Of a stretch of DNA of 64,000 bases, positions 27,574 to 35,429 are shown in pieces. The notes beneath the pieces are model-generated. The model was not told the DNA's origin, ran no database searches, and was given only the letters and a program-made list of their open reading frames with translations. This DNA is from Oscillospiraceae bacterium. Its GTDB lineage: Bacteria; Bacillota; Clostridia; Oscillospirales; Acutalibacteraceae. Numbering within the stretch: position 1 is the stretch's first letter; each line of letters opens with the position of its first letter. The stretch covers positions 1 to 64,000 of the forward strand of contig SVQH01000002.1 of the NCBI GenBank assembly GCA_015065425.1, in the 5' to 3' direction. Made by a program: the position numbers and the translations under genes.

Positions 27574-29097
27574 TTATTTTTGTATAGATATTGCTTCGTT
27601 TTCTTTGTGGCGTTCAGCTCTTATCATTTCAAGGTCACGGTACATCTGAGCCTTGTTTTCACCCTCGACATTGTACAGAGTTTTAAGGATGATTGCCTTT
27701 AAGAGATTGCTCAGGGCATAACCGAAAAGAAGGAAAGCGAGTAACCACAGGCAGGTATTCATGTAAGTGGGCTTTGCCTGCATGGTTGCAACGAGGTCAC
27801 CTTCTGGTGAAGATTCATAGCCTACCCAAGCTATCATGAAGGGGATCATAAGGTCCTTGAGATAGTTAAGTCCTGTAAGAATCCAACCGGGAACGATGCC
27901 CTGAATTGCTTCAACTCTTTCACCTGTCTGCCATTCGAGATAGTCGTAATATTCGACTGTGAAGTGGGAGTTGGAAAGCTCCTGTACACCTATTCCTACG
28001 CCGAAAAGGAAATAGAATGCATAGAAGAAAATGCTGTTCCAGCCGGAGAAGAACATAAGTCCCATTTTTGCTTCAACAAAGCAGATGAGGAAAAGAATCG
28101 TTGCGGATACCATAGAATATACTCCGCAGAACTTAAGAAGCTTTGTGGGTTCGTGTTTCTTTGATATTTTTGCTGTTATGAGATTGCCTACAACTGTACC
28201 TATGGCTGTGGGAAGAGTAAGGAGAAGGTTCTTTGATGAGCCGACGGTGATAGCGGCAAGGTATGTGGACATTTTACCGAGCATTGCCAATACATTTACC
28301 CACTGCATATACTGGTATGCACGGTAATTTCTGTATTTGAAAAGAGAAAACAGAGTGCTGGATATTTTGATTTTCTGTTTTTTCGGAAGCTCGATACGCT
28401 CTTTGCAGAACAGTCCGCACATCATGTTTCCGATGAAGGTCACACAAGCGGCAACTATGGCAAGGGTCATATACATGGCATTCTTGTCGTCGCTGAAAAG
28501 ACCATAGACAAAGGTGGAGAGATATGCTCCGCCGTATCCGAGGTAATAGGATAACTGCCATATAGTCGCAACCGTCTTTTTTTCTTTATGATTGGGAGAA
28601 ATAACATGTGCTACATTCTGTCCGAGGTTGTTGAATGCGTTGAATATCGTCTGACAGCAGGCAATGCCGTAACGGAACAGAGTCATCTGCTCCACTGTCA
28701 TACCTTTCGGAACATAGAAATAGAAAACGGTGAGAAGGAACATGGGAACAAGACAGATGATATACCACTGACGGTATCTGCCCCAGCGGGTCTTCCATTT
28801 CTGTACGACGACACCTGATATGAGACCGACCAGAATGCCGCATATAGTTGTAAGGGTTGTCTGTACTGCAAGAATACTTGCTATCTCGTCAGAATTAACC
28901 CCGACGGGACCGTAATACAGCTCGTGAAGGAAGGCGGCTGCAAGTGTACCTGTGAGGGTTGTGCCGAACATGCCACCTACTCGTGCAAGCATGAGGCATA
29001 CATATTCAAATGTGGTAACGTTTTTTCCTGTATCTGCAGGTAATGCATTTGCAGGAGGTCTTACGGGTGAGACAGTATTCTTTTTCTTTTTAGACAT
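27574..29097 (-). CDS. GPH-family sugar:cation symporter (MFS)
   Basis: 507 residues, about 12 membrane helices. GPH features: the loop VVQKWKTRWGRYRQWYIICLVP after helices 2-3 (the family's R-x-G-R-x-R-p pattern), a long middle loop, and a second half repeating the arrangement. Such symporters import glycosides, pentosides, fucosides or melibiose with a cation. The ATG at 29097 has a GGAG box. Own promoter and terminator, followed by the GH151-like fucosidase gene, so a fucoside or related oligosaccharide is the most likely cargo (inference). Confidence 0.8.
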   Translation of the reverse strand: MSKKKKNTVSPVRPPANALPADTGKNVTTFEYVCLMLARVGGMFGTTLTGTLAAAFLHELYYGPVGVNSDEIASILAVQTTLTTICGILVGLISGVVVQKWKTRWGRYRQWYIICLVPMFLLTVFYFYVPKGMTVEQMTLFRYGIACCQTIFNAFNNLGQNVAHVISPNHKEKKTVATIWQLSYYLGYGGAYLSTFVYGLFSDDKNAMYMTLAIVAACVTFIGNMMCGLFCKERIELPKKQKIKISSTLFSLFKYRNYRAYQYMQWVNVLAMLGKMSTYLAAITVGSSKNLLLTLPTAIGTVVGNLITAKISKKHEPTKLLKFCGVYSMVSATILFLICFVEAKMGLMFFSGWNSIFFYAFYFLFGVGIGVQELSNSHFTVEYYDYLEWQTGERVEAIQGIVPGWILTGLNYLKDLMIPFMIAWVGYESSPEGDLVATMQAKPTYMNTCLWLLAFLLFGYALSNLLKAIILKTLYNVEGENKAQMYRDLEMIRAERHKENEAISIQK

Positions 29098-29127
29098 TTT
29101 GTCATCTCCTTAATTATGTATGGTTAT

Positions 29128-29156
29128 ATTTTACAATATAACACTTGGAAAAACAA
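29128..29156 (-). promoter_or_regulatory. Promoter of the symporter gene
   Basis: Minus strand: TTGTTT (29151-29156), spacer 17, TAAAAT (29128-29133). Confidence 0.55.
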
Positions 29157-29298
29157 GACTAAAATAATTGTCAGTTAAACCGTTCTGTTATTGGTAAATA
29201 ATTTAACGTTGTGAGAGAATTTTTTGTTGCAAAAAATTGGTTTGCGGGATTATTTTTTTGTTTTTGGGTATGATATTCATGTGGGGTAGATAAAAATA

Positions 29299-29325
29299 TT
29301 AGCACTCTCATATCGAGAGTGCTAA
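29299..29325. promoter_or_regulatory. CIRCE operator (HrcA binding site)
   Basis: Exact CIRCE: TTAGCACTC (29299-29307), 9-base spacer, GAGTGCTAA (29317-29325). A promoter lies just upstream: TTGGGT (29264-29269), spacer 17, TAGATA (29287-29292), putting the transcription start at the first CIRCE base, the canonical arrangement. HrcA should repress the hsp20 gene about 180 bases downstream. Confidence 0.95.
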
Positions 29326-29393
29326 TATTTACAAAATAGTCATAGAAATAACACACGGATACAACAAGTGTGGTATATATTATAGTCACAGGG

Positions 29394-29412
29394 AGGGAAC
29401 ATGAAGTTCCCT
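29394..29412 (+). other. Hairpin in the hsp20 5' leader
   Basis: AGGGAAC (29394-29400) pairs with GTTCCCT (29406-29412) in the roughly 205-base untranslated leader. A CTCCC at about 29454 could pair with GGGAG here or with the GGAG of the SD. Possible thermosensor, unproven. Confidence 0.4.
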
Positions 29413-29504
29413 GACGGAATACTGTTGGGACGGCAGACTTTATGTTCGTGACACTCCCGAAACATTGCTATAAAAATAATATCATATTACAGGAGGAAAA
29501 AACA

Positions 29505-29951
29505 ATGTTTGAAATTATCCCTTTATCACACAACCGTTCTTATTGGAGTCCTTTCAGAGAAATGGACAATCTTGCAAGAGCATTCTTCAATGAGCCTTTT
29601 TTCTCCGAAAAAGCAGAAATAAGACCCTTTAAGACAGACATCAGAAAGACGGAAGAGGGCTTCGTGCTTGAAGCAGACCTTCCCGGATTTGACAAGAAGG
29701 ATATTAATGTGGGCATTGAAGGTGATGTACTGACAATCAAGGCAGAACGTCACTCCGAGAGTGAAAACAAGGACAAAAAAGACAATTTTGTACGCGTTGA
29801 AAGAAGCTACGGCTCTTATGAAAGAAGCTTTGATGTGTCAGGAATCGACACAGAAAACATCGGTGCAAAATATGAAAACGGCGTGCTTGTACTGAATATG
29901 CCCAGAAAGGAGCCTGTACTGCCTCCTTCAAAGCAGCTTACCATCGAGTAA
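29505..29951 (+). CDS. hsp20: Small heat-shock protein Hsp20
   Basis: 148 residues, cytoplasmic ATP-independent holdase. Alpha-crystallin domain at about residues 40-140: FKTDIRKTEEGFVLEADLPGF, DINVGIEGDVLTIKAERH, SYGSYERSFDVSG and the diagnostic KYENGVLVLNMPR (A-x-x-x-G-V-L type), with a short tail KQLTIE. ATG 29505 is preceded by AGGAGG at 29491-29496. Controlled by the CIRCE element upstream, so HrcA-repressed and heat-inducible. Monocistronic, followed by a strong terminator. Confidence 0.95.
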   Translation: MFEIIPLSHNRSYWSPFREMDNLARAFFNEPFFSEKAEIRPFKTDIRKTEEGFVLEADLPGFDKKDINVGIEGDVLTIKAERHSESENKDKKDNFVRVERSYGSYERSFDVSGIDTENIGAKYENGVLVLNMPRKEPVLPPSKQLTIE

Positions 29952-29970
29952 ATTATATAAAGAACCCCCA

Positions 29971-30023
29971 AAGACTGTCTCCCTTTCCGTGGATCTTCCC
30001 GAGAGGGAGATAAGTCTTTTTTT
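29971..30023 (+). terminator. Terminator of hsp20
   Basis: Long stem: AAAGACT plus TCTCCCT on the left, AGGGAGA plus AGTCTTT on the right, then TTTTG. Positions 29971-30023. Confidence 0.85.
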
Positions 30024-30069
30024 GTTTCATTTGACGAAAAAAGTACTGCTAAAATAGTTAATAAGTAAA

Positions 30070-30098
30070 TTGACAAGTGAATAGAATTAATATATAAT
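30070..30098 (+). promoter_or_regulatory. Perfect consensus promoter of a 38-residue gene
   Basis: TTGACA at 30070-30075, spacer 17, TATAAT at 30093-30098: no deviation from the sigma-A consensus. Confidence 0.85.
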
Positions 30099-30134
30099 CG
30101 TAATGGAAATTTATTTTAGAAAGGAGTATTTCTT

Positions 30135-30251
30135 ATGGATGGACTTCCCGGCCCCATCAGAGTTATTCTGGATTGGCTTATAATGTTATTGGGCACAATT
30201 TTTACATTCCTTGAAAAGAGAGAAGATGCGGATGCAACAGAGGAAGCATAA
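30135..30251 (+). CDS. 38-residue single-pass membrane protein
   Basis: Encodes MDGLPGPIRVILDWLIMLLG followed by TIFTFLEKREDADATEEA. One hydrophobic helix (about residues 8-26, VILDWLIMLLGTIFTFL) and an acidic C-terminal tail. An AAAGGAG box sits 8 bases before the ATG. It has its own consensus promoter (30070-30098) and terminator (30278-30306), so it is a complete transcription unit and very likely expressed strongly. I recognise no family. It could be a small membrane regulator or a type I toxin-like peptide; the acidic rather than basic tail argues mildly against a toxin. Confidence 0.7.
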   Translation: MDGLPGPIRVILDWLIMLLGTIFTFLEKREDADATEEA

Positions 30252-30277
30252 GAAGTGCTTTCCCTGAATCAATGCAG

Positions 30278-30306
30278 AATCACCCGTCAAAGCGGGTGAT
30301 TTTTTC
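30278..30306 (+). terminator. Terminator of the 38-residue gene
   Basis: AATCACCCG (30278-30286), loop, CGGGTGATT (30293-30301), followed by TTTTT. Confidence 0.9.
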
Positions 30307-30357
30307 TTTTTTGCGGAAAAATTTTTTTGTAAAGAGAAAAACTTAATATATTCCGAC

Positions 30358-31611
30358 TTAAAAATCGAGGCTGTCGGCATTAAGCAGAAAATCATAAATT
30401 CCCATAATAAGAATTCCCTTGTCCGTATAATAAGGAGTGGGGCAGTCTTTTACGACGATTATTTTTTTGAATGAATCGTCTATTCGCAAGAGAGAGTTTG
30501 TCTCCTGTCTCATTTTTTCATTGTCAGGAATGGAAAATGCTGATTGAATATAATACCTTTTTGATGCCTTGTTACAAACAAAATCTACCTCATACTGTTT
30601 ATGGATCAATTTTCCGTTTTCATCTTTTTTTGCAATCGGAACAATGCCTACATCTACATTAAATCCGCGGAAAATCAGTTCATTGAAAATTATGTTTTCC
30701 ATTGTATGGTTTTCTTCAAACTGACGAAAATTGATTCTCGCATTTCTGAGGCCTACATCTGTAAAATAAAATTTGTGTGGAGTGTCAATATATTTTCTTC
30801 CTTTTATATCATATCTTACAGCTTTTCTTATAATAAAAGCATCCCGGAGATAATCTATATAACTGTTTATTGTGTTGACACTTATGTTTTTTTTCTTTTT
30901 TGATTTAAATGTATCGGTAAGCTTTTTAGGATTTGTGAGTGATCCGATTGCCGATGAGAGAATATCAATAAGTTCTTCAAACTCTTCCTTGTTTTTTATG
31001 CTGTGTCTTCCGACAATGTCATTAATATAGGTTTCAGTAAATAAACTTTTAAGAAGCTCTGTTTTTTGTTCGGGAGAAGGCAGTTTTACCACAGGGGGAA
31101 GACCTCCGTATAAGACATATTCGTTCCAACCGTCGTATCTGTTTCCTTCAAAGCAGGTCATAAATTCAGAGAATGACAGCGGTTCAATATGAAGCTCGTC
31201 ACCTCGCCCTCTGAATTCGGTTATGATATCATTCGACAGGAATTTCGCGTTACTGCCCGTTACATAAACATCAGCATTTTTTATCCGCATAAGTGCGTTT
31301 AGCACAGCTTCAAATTCTCCGAGAAGCTGTACTTCGTCAAGAAGAATATAATACATATCTTCATCAACGATTTTTTCTTTTATATACGGATAAAAGAATT
31401 CAGGATTACGATGTTCCTTAAATTCAAAAGAATCAAAAGGTACTTCAATTATGTGGTCCTGCTTTACATCATTTTCCAAAAGATGTTTTTTGAAAAGGTT
31501 GAACAGAAGATAAGATTTTCCGCATCTTCTTATGCCTGTAATCACTTTTATGAGACCGTTGTGTTTTTTTTGTATAAGCTTATGCAAAAAATAGGATCTG
31601 TCAAATTCCAA
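30358..31611 (-). CDS. DUF4143-type AAA ATPase, intact
   Basis: 417 residues. Walker A VITGIRRCGKSYLLF (about residues 22-36), Walker B YYILLDEVQLL, sensor-like VYVTGSNAKFLSNDI, then LSFSEFM and the winged-helix/DUF4143 region ending in a nuclease-like core (YEVDFVCNKASKRYYIQSAFSI). TTG start at 31611 preferred because the AGAGGTG box is six bases upstream; GTG 31620 overlaps that box. Role of the family is unclear: ATP-binding proteins common in Bacteroidetes and Clostridia, often many copies per genome. Second member in this window besides the frameshifted one at 17589-18805. Confidence 0.85.
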   Translation of the reverse strand: MEFDRSYFLHKLIQKKHNGLIKVITGIRRCGKSYLLFNLFKKHLLENDVKQDHIIEVPFDSFEFKEHRNPEFFYPYIKEKIVDEDMYYILLDEVQLLGEFEAVLNALMRIKNADVYVTGSNAKFLSNDIITEFRGRGDELHIEPLSFSEFMTCFEGNRYDGWNEYVLYGGLPPVVKLPSPEQKTELLKSLFTETYINDIVGRHSIKNKEEFEELIDILSSAIGSLTNPKKLTDTFKSKKKKNISVNTINSYIDYLRDAFIIRKAVRYDIKGRKYIDTPHKFYFTDVGLRNARINFRQFEENHTMENIIFNELIFRGFNVDVGIVPIAKKDENGKLIHKQYEVDFVCNKASKRYYIQSAFSIPDNEKMRQETNSLLRIDDSFKKIIVVKDCPTPYYTDKGILIMGIYDFLLNADSLDF

Positions 31612-31839
31612 GAAAAACACCTCTGTTGAATATTTTTATATATTTTTCATTAAATTTTCACCAAGTAAGTATATAGTACATATTATTTTCTTTAAAATCA
31701 ATATTATTACTGAAAAATAGTGAGATTTTTACAAAATTGTTAAATATAGTATACAATTTATAAGTAAACAAAGCAGATTTTTTTGCAGTACAAAGTTTTA
31801 TAGGTAATCTAATTGCTTATAATTCTTTGTATCATAATG
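31612..31839. other. AT-rich intergenic region
   Basis: No gene, terminator or strong promoter recognised between the ATPase start and the end of the Fe-S gene. Confidence 0.3.
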
Positions 31840-32544
31840 TTATTCAGTTAACAGAGTTTTGCTTTTGAAGATTTGATATGTATTTTTTTTTGTCCAAGGA
31901 CAAACACTTATGCAAATACCACAACTGCCATCTGTAACACCAAATATCTTACCGCGTTCAATTACCTTTGCTTTACATGCAAAAGGATCCAATAAATTAT
32001 TGCGTTCGGTTTCTAAATTCCAATGGCTACCGATGATTGCTTTTGCCGGGCAGTTTTGGACGCATTCACAACATTCTCCGCAAAAAGATTGGTTTACAGA
32101 TTTTCCGACATCAAAAGGCATATCTGTTATTACTCCGGATATTCTTACGGCATTGCCGTATTCTTTGGTGATAAGAGTTCCGGATTTTCCTATCCAACCC
32201 AAACCGGCTCTGGTTGCTAATGTCTTAAACGGCAACGGAGTTTTAAACTGCTCATTTTGATGATTGCGGGCAAGAGAATAGGCTTTATATCCCATACCTT
32301 GTATCTTATTTTCAAGCAGATAACTGATTTTCCGTAATTGTTTGCTGACACTTTTATATTCGTTATAATATTCAACTGAAGGTGTATCTGAAAGGCTTGG
32401 AAAAATTTTTAATGCAATTCCGAAAACAATGCCATATTGTAAATTCAATCTTGATTCAGCATTGACTTCTTATAAATCTGCAAAACCAAGAATAAAAATA
32501 TTTTTGTCAAGTAAAAATTCTTTTATAGTTTTATTATTCTTCAT
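31840..32544 (-). pseudogene. Epoxyqueuosine reductase-like Fe-S protein with in-frame stop
   Basis: Reading from ATG 32544 gives MKNNKTIKEFLLDKNIFILG then FADL, a TAA codon at 32470-32472, and then in the same frame EVNAESRLNLQYGIVFGIAL and on to residue about 234. The downstream part has two ferredoxin-type clusters (CGECCECVQNCPAKAI, and C followed by CGICISVCPW) and a QueG-like core RAGLGWIGKSGTLITKEYG. It is shorter than QueG (about 310 or more) and lacks the HEAT tail, so it belongs to the QueG-like ferredoxin group rather than true QueG. The TAA truncates it at residue 24; a TTG at 32448 could reinitiate. Start overlaps the end of the AlbA gene, indicating an operon. Confidence 0.75.
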
Positions 32545-32545
32545 T

Positions 32546-33847
32546 CTATCGTCCTAAAACATATCTTTTGTCGGCTCCTTTGCCTGTACCGGTAAGATAG
32601 CCTTCTTCAGTCAGTTCTTTTATTATTGTATATGCTCTTGTGCGTTTTACTCCGAGGAGCGTTTCTGTTTCTTTGTTGTTGATAGAACCGTGTTTTTTTA
32701 TGAAATCAATTACAACCTGCTTTTGCGGAGAGAGTGTGTCGGCATTTTCTTTTTTGTAAGCGTTTTCTGCTGTGTTAATATTGGGAAGAATTATTTTGAA
32801 GGTGTTTTGTGTTATTTCAATTCTCGGTTGTGCTTTACAGTTTTTATAAGAAGCATAAATTTTTCTGATACCCGTACCGTAGGATTCAATAAGACGGAGT
32901 CTGTGAAAAACCTCTGCCAGGTTTTTATTTCTTGGTTGAGATATTCCGCTTTTTATATCTTCGGGAGAGAGTCCCGGTAAGAGTCCTCCTATTGAAATAA
33001 ACTCTGTTTCAATGTTGTTCACATTGATTATAATACTACCGCTGAAGGAGTAATCTCTGTGAACTGCCGCATTAAGAAGAGCTTCCTTTACAGCTTCTTC
33101 GGGATAATCGTTTTTTTCTATTCTTGTGAGTCCGTCAAATTCAGCCTTGGTTTTATTACAAAGCTTCAGATAATCAAAACAGTTTTCAAGCTGTCGGAAA
33201 ATTGAGCCCGAAAATTCCTTGCTGTCGAGGAAGTGTATATTGTTGTCATCAGAAAAGACTGCAGTTTTTATGGTATAGGGACACTGGTCTGATAAAATCA
33301 GTGCAAGATTTGTAAAAAGATTGCCTGTTTTGTTTACAATACCAAGAGCCTTGAATTTGTTTTCAGAAAACTCTGTTGCACTGTCGGAAAAGGCTTTCCT
33401 TGTTTCCAAAAAAGTGAGTTCCTGTTCCATAGAACGCATTTCTTCAAAAATATCACCGTCAGATTCCTTTATCATTTTGCGGATTTCATCAGGCGAAGCA
33501 GGTGCTGCAGGGGTGCCCTGACAAACAAATACACCGCCGGGCTTTAATCCCTTTGATTTAAGATAATACGGTTTAAAGCTACCTTCACCAACGGAAATTT
33601 TTATGGTTTCGTTTTCGCCGAGAGTAAATTTCACAAACATTGTCACATCGGGTGCAATGGCATCCCGGATTCCGTTAGTTATTTTTAAGAAGGTCTCATC
33701 AACATTTTCTATTCCGACAGTATTTCCGGAATTATCAATGCCGATAAAAATAGTGCCGCCATCGGTGTTTGCAAAAGCGATGACTGCTTTATAAATATCG
33801 TCTGTTAAAACAGATTTGAATTCAATGTTTTCAGTTTCAAACAGCAT
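32546..33847 (-). CDS. AlbA/Schlafen-type ATP-binding transcriptional regulator
   Basis: 433 residues. N-terminal AlbA_2 (Schlafen) domain, residues about 1-125 (ENIEFKSVLTDDIYKAVIAFANTDGGTIFIGIDN, GVFVCQGTPAAPAS), a middle HATPase-like part similar to RecG-like proteins (YPEEAVKEALLNAAVHRDYS, FISIGGLLPGLSPEDI, NKNLAEVFHRLRLIESYGTGIRKIY), and a C-terminal winged helix (QVVIDFIKKHGSINNKETE, RAYTIIKELTEEGYL). No helicase motifs, so not RecG. ATG 33847 follows AAGGAG. Repeated AAAGTGAA boxes lie immediately upstream and are the likely autoregulatory site. The broken QueG-like gene follows. Confidence 0.8.
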   Translation of the reverse strand: MLFETENIEFKSVLTDDIYKAVIAFANTDGGTIFIGIDNSGNTVGIENVDETFLKITNGIRDAIAPDVTMFVKFTLGENETIKISVGEGSFKPYYLKSKGLKPGGVFVCQGTPAAPASPDEIRKMIKESDGDIFEEMRSMEQELTFLETRKAFSDSATEFSENKFKALGIVNKTGNLFTNLALILSDQCPYTIKTAVFSDDNNIHFLDSKEFSGSIFRQLENCFDYLKLCNKTKAEFDGLTRIEKNDYPEEAVKEALLNAAVHRDYSFSGSIIINVNNIETEFISIGGLLPGLSPEDIKSGISQPRNKNLAEVFHRLRLIESYGTGIRKIYASYKNCKAQPRIEITQNTFKIILPNINTAENAYKKENADTLSPQKQVVIDFIKKHGSINNKETETLLGVKRTRAYTIIKELTEEGYLTGTGKGADKRYVLGR

Positions 33848-33883
33848 AATCTTTCTCCTTATCAGAGTTTATACTTAAATTAT

Positions 33884-33995
33884 ATTCACTTTGTTCAGTT
33901 TTGTTAATGAATAAAGTGAATATTCAGTGGACAAAGTGAATTTTTGGTGAAAAAGTGAACAGAGAGAATAAAGCGGTGAACAAAGTGAATTTTTG
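33884..33995. repeat. Iterated AAAGTGAA boxes upstream of the AlbA gene
   Basis: Copies: ATTCACTTTGTTC (33884-33896, inverted), ATAAAGTGAATATTC (33911-33925), GGACAAAGTGAATTTTTGG (33929-33947), AAAAGTGAAC (33951-33960), GAACAAAGTGAATTTTTG (33978-33995), and a weaker AGAAGTGAG (34002-34010). Core ACAAAGTGAATTTT. Spacings are about 19-30 bases with mixed orientation, as in a multi-site operator. Otherwise the 296-base gap up to 34143 holds only the terminator at 34083. Confidence 0.75.
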
Positions 33996-34082
33996 ATTGG
34001 AAGAAGTGAGATTATTGAAAAAATAGAGAAAAATATACAAAAATATTCAATAGATTTTAATTAAGTGTTTCAATAAAAATAA

Positions 34083-34117
34083 AACCGCTTGTCTGTATCC
34101 GGTGCAGACAAGCGGTT
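34083..34117 (-). terminator. Terminator of the phosphoesterase gene
   Basis: AACCGCTTGTCTG (34083-34095) and CAGACAAGCGGTT (34105-34117), perfect 13-bp stem; TTTTATTTTTAT follows on the minus strand. Confidence 0.9.
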
Positions 34118-34143
34118 GTTAACCTCTTATATATGCTTTTTAC

Positions 34144-35217
34144 TTATTTAACGGTGATTGTTTTATCTAAGAGTGTTTCGCCCTCGGTGTTTATGGTCAG
34201 CATTCTGATTTCTCCGTTTTTAAGTGTCAGGCTTGAAGCTGCCCAGTCGTCTTTGTATCTGCCGCAGGCAATGAAGGATGGGGGAGTGTTTTCTATAAAG
34301 CGGCTTATATGATAGTGACCACCGATAAGAAGATCAAAGCCCATATCTTTGAAAGGTGTCAGCCAGTCTTTTCTGAAATGGTTGCCGATTTCGGGGTGAT
34401 GGCAGAAAACGAGTTTGTATTGCCCCGTAAACTGTTCTTTTTTGAGTGATGTTATCCATTTGTATTCCTTTTCACGATAGGAATGAAAATCTATAAGTCC
34501 ACTGTATTCTCTATGGTCGTCTTCCTTGTCCTCACCCGAATCAAGAACTACGGCAGAAAGCCCCCCAAAATTGAAGGAGTAGAAAAATTCTCCCGTAGCA
34601 GTGGGAAAATACTGCAAAAGCTGAGAAGCATATTCTCCTCGTGTTTCGTGGTTTCCTCTTGTATATACAACGGGGATTTCACCTTTTGAGAGAAAAGCGG
34701 CATCGGAAAGGATATTTTTAGTGAATTTTTCTTTTTTTATAAAATTTGAGGTAATGTCGCCGAGCATCACCACCATGTCGTAGTCTTCCTTAAAATACTC
34801 AAGGGATTTTTTCATTTCCGCTTCTCTTTCGTGAATATCCGTAATGCAGAGTATTTTTATATCATCTGTTTTTGGTGTACCCTTGAAAAATACGGGGTCA
34901 CTTTCCGCTGTGTTTCCTTTTTTGGCACTGTAGTCATATTTGAAGGGGATATACTGTGAACCCACTATGTAACTGTTCATCCTAAGCTCCTCTTTCGGAA
35001 CCTTGATTGTATGAACCGTATCGTGAGTTGCAATTATCCCCGAAGGTGCGTCCCAATATGTTTTTTCTTTTCCGTTAACAGTGAGTTTTACATAACCGCT
35101 GCCCTTAAGCTCAGATTCAAAAATTATCACATAATCATCTGTGCCCATGTCGAATACAGCAGGGGGAACAGAGATTTTTTGTTTTCTGCAAATTGCATAC
35201 AAAGTAAGAATATTCAT
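34144..35217 (-). CDS. Calcineurin-like metallophosphoesterase
   Basis: 357 residues. The C-terminal two thirds has all metallophosphoesterase blocks: CITDIHE (D-x-H), VVMLGDITS (GD), YTRGNHETRG (GNHE), VFCHHPEIG (H) and IGGHYHISR (GH-x-H). Residues 1-115 form a beta-rich N-terminal domain (VKLTVNGKEKTYWD) as in purple-acid-phosphatase-like or Fn3-preceded enzymes. No signal peptide, so cytoplasmic. It hydrolyses phosphomono- or diesters; substrate unknown. ATG 35217 with a GAAGGTG box. Monocistronic. Confidence 0.85.
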   Translation of the reverse strand: MNILTLYAICRKQKISVPPAVFDMGTDDYVIIFESELKGSGYVKLTVNGKEKTYWDAPSGIIATHDTVHTIKVPKEELRMNSYIVGSQYIPFKYDYSAKKGNTAESDPVFFKGTPKTDDIKILCITDIHEREAEMKKSLEYFKEDYDMVVMLGDITSNFIKKEKFTKNILSDAAFLSKGEIPVVYTRGNHETRGEYASQLLQYFPTATGEFFYSFNFGGLSAVVLDSGEDKEDDHREYSGLIDFHSYREKEYKWITSLKKEQFTGQYKLVFCHHPEIGNHFRKDWLTPFKDMGFDLLIGGHYHISRFIENTPPSFIACGRYKDDWAASSLTLKNGEIRMLTINTEGETLLDKTITVK

Positions 35218-35340
35218 TTATGACACCTTCGTTTTTTTGAATATTTATGAGTCAATGCTAACATAACAAAAATCTTTCGTCAATAACTATTCATTAGTAT
35301 TATAACTATATTTTGAGACATATTTTATATAAGTTTATTA

Positions 35341-35369
35341 TTGAATTAGCTTTTTTCTTGTGGTATATT
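35341..35369 (+). promoter_or_regulatory. Promoter of fucI
   Basis: TTGAAT (35341-35346), spacer 17, TATATT (35364-35369), extended -10 TGG. Bases 35351-35371 match the GH151-like promoter at 19 of 21 positions. Confidence 0.75.
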
Positions 35370-35429
35370 ATATTTGTGCAAATATGGCAGTCTTTTAGGG
35401 ACTGTATTTATGAAAGGACGATTTTTTAT

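Noticed and set aside
31840..32544. True queG
   Set aside because: Too short, lacks the C-terminal HEAT region and carries a stop codon.
32546..33847. RecG helicase
   Set aside because: Similarity is only to the RecG-like ATP-binding proteins; AlbA, HATPase-like and winged-helix parts are present but no helicase motifs.
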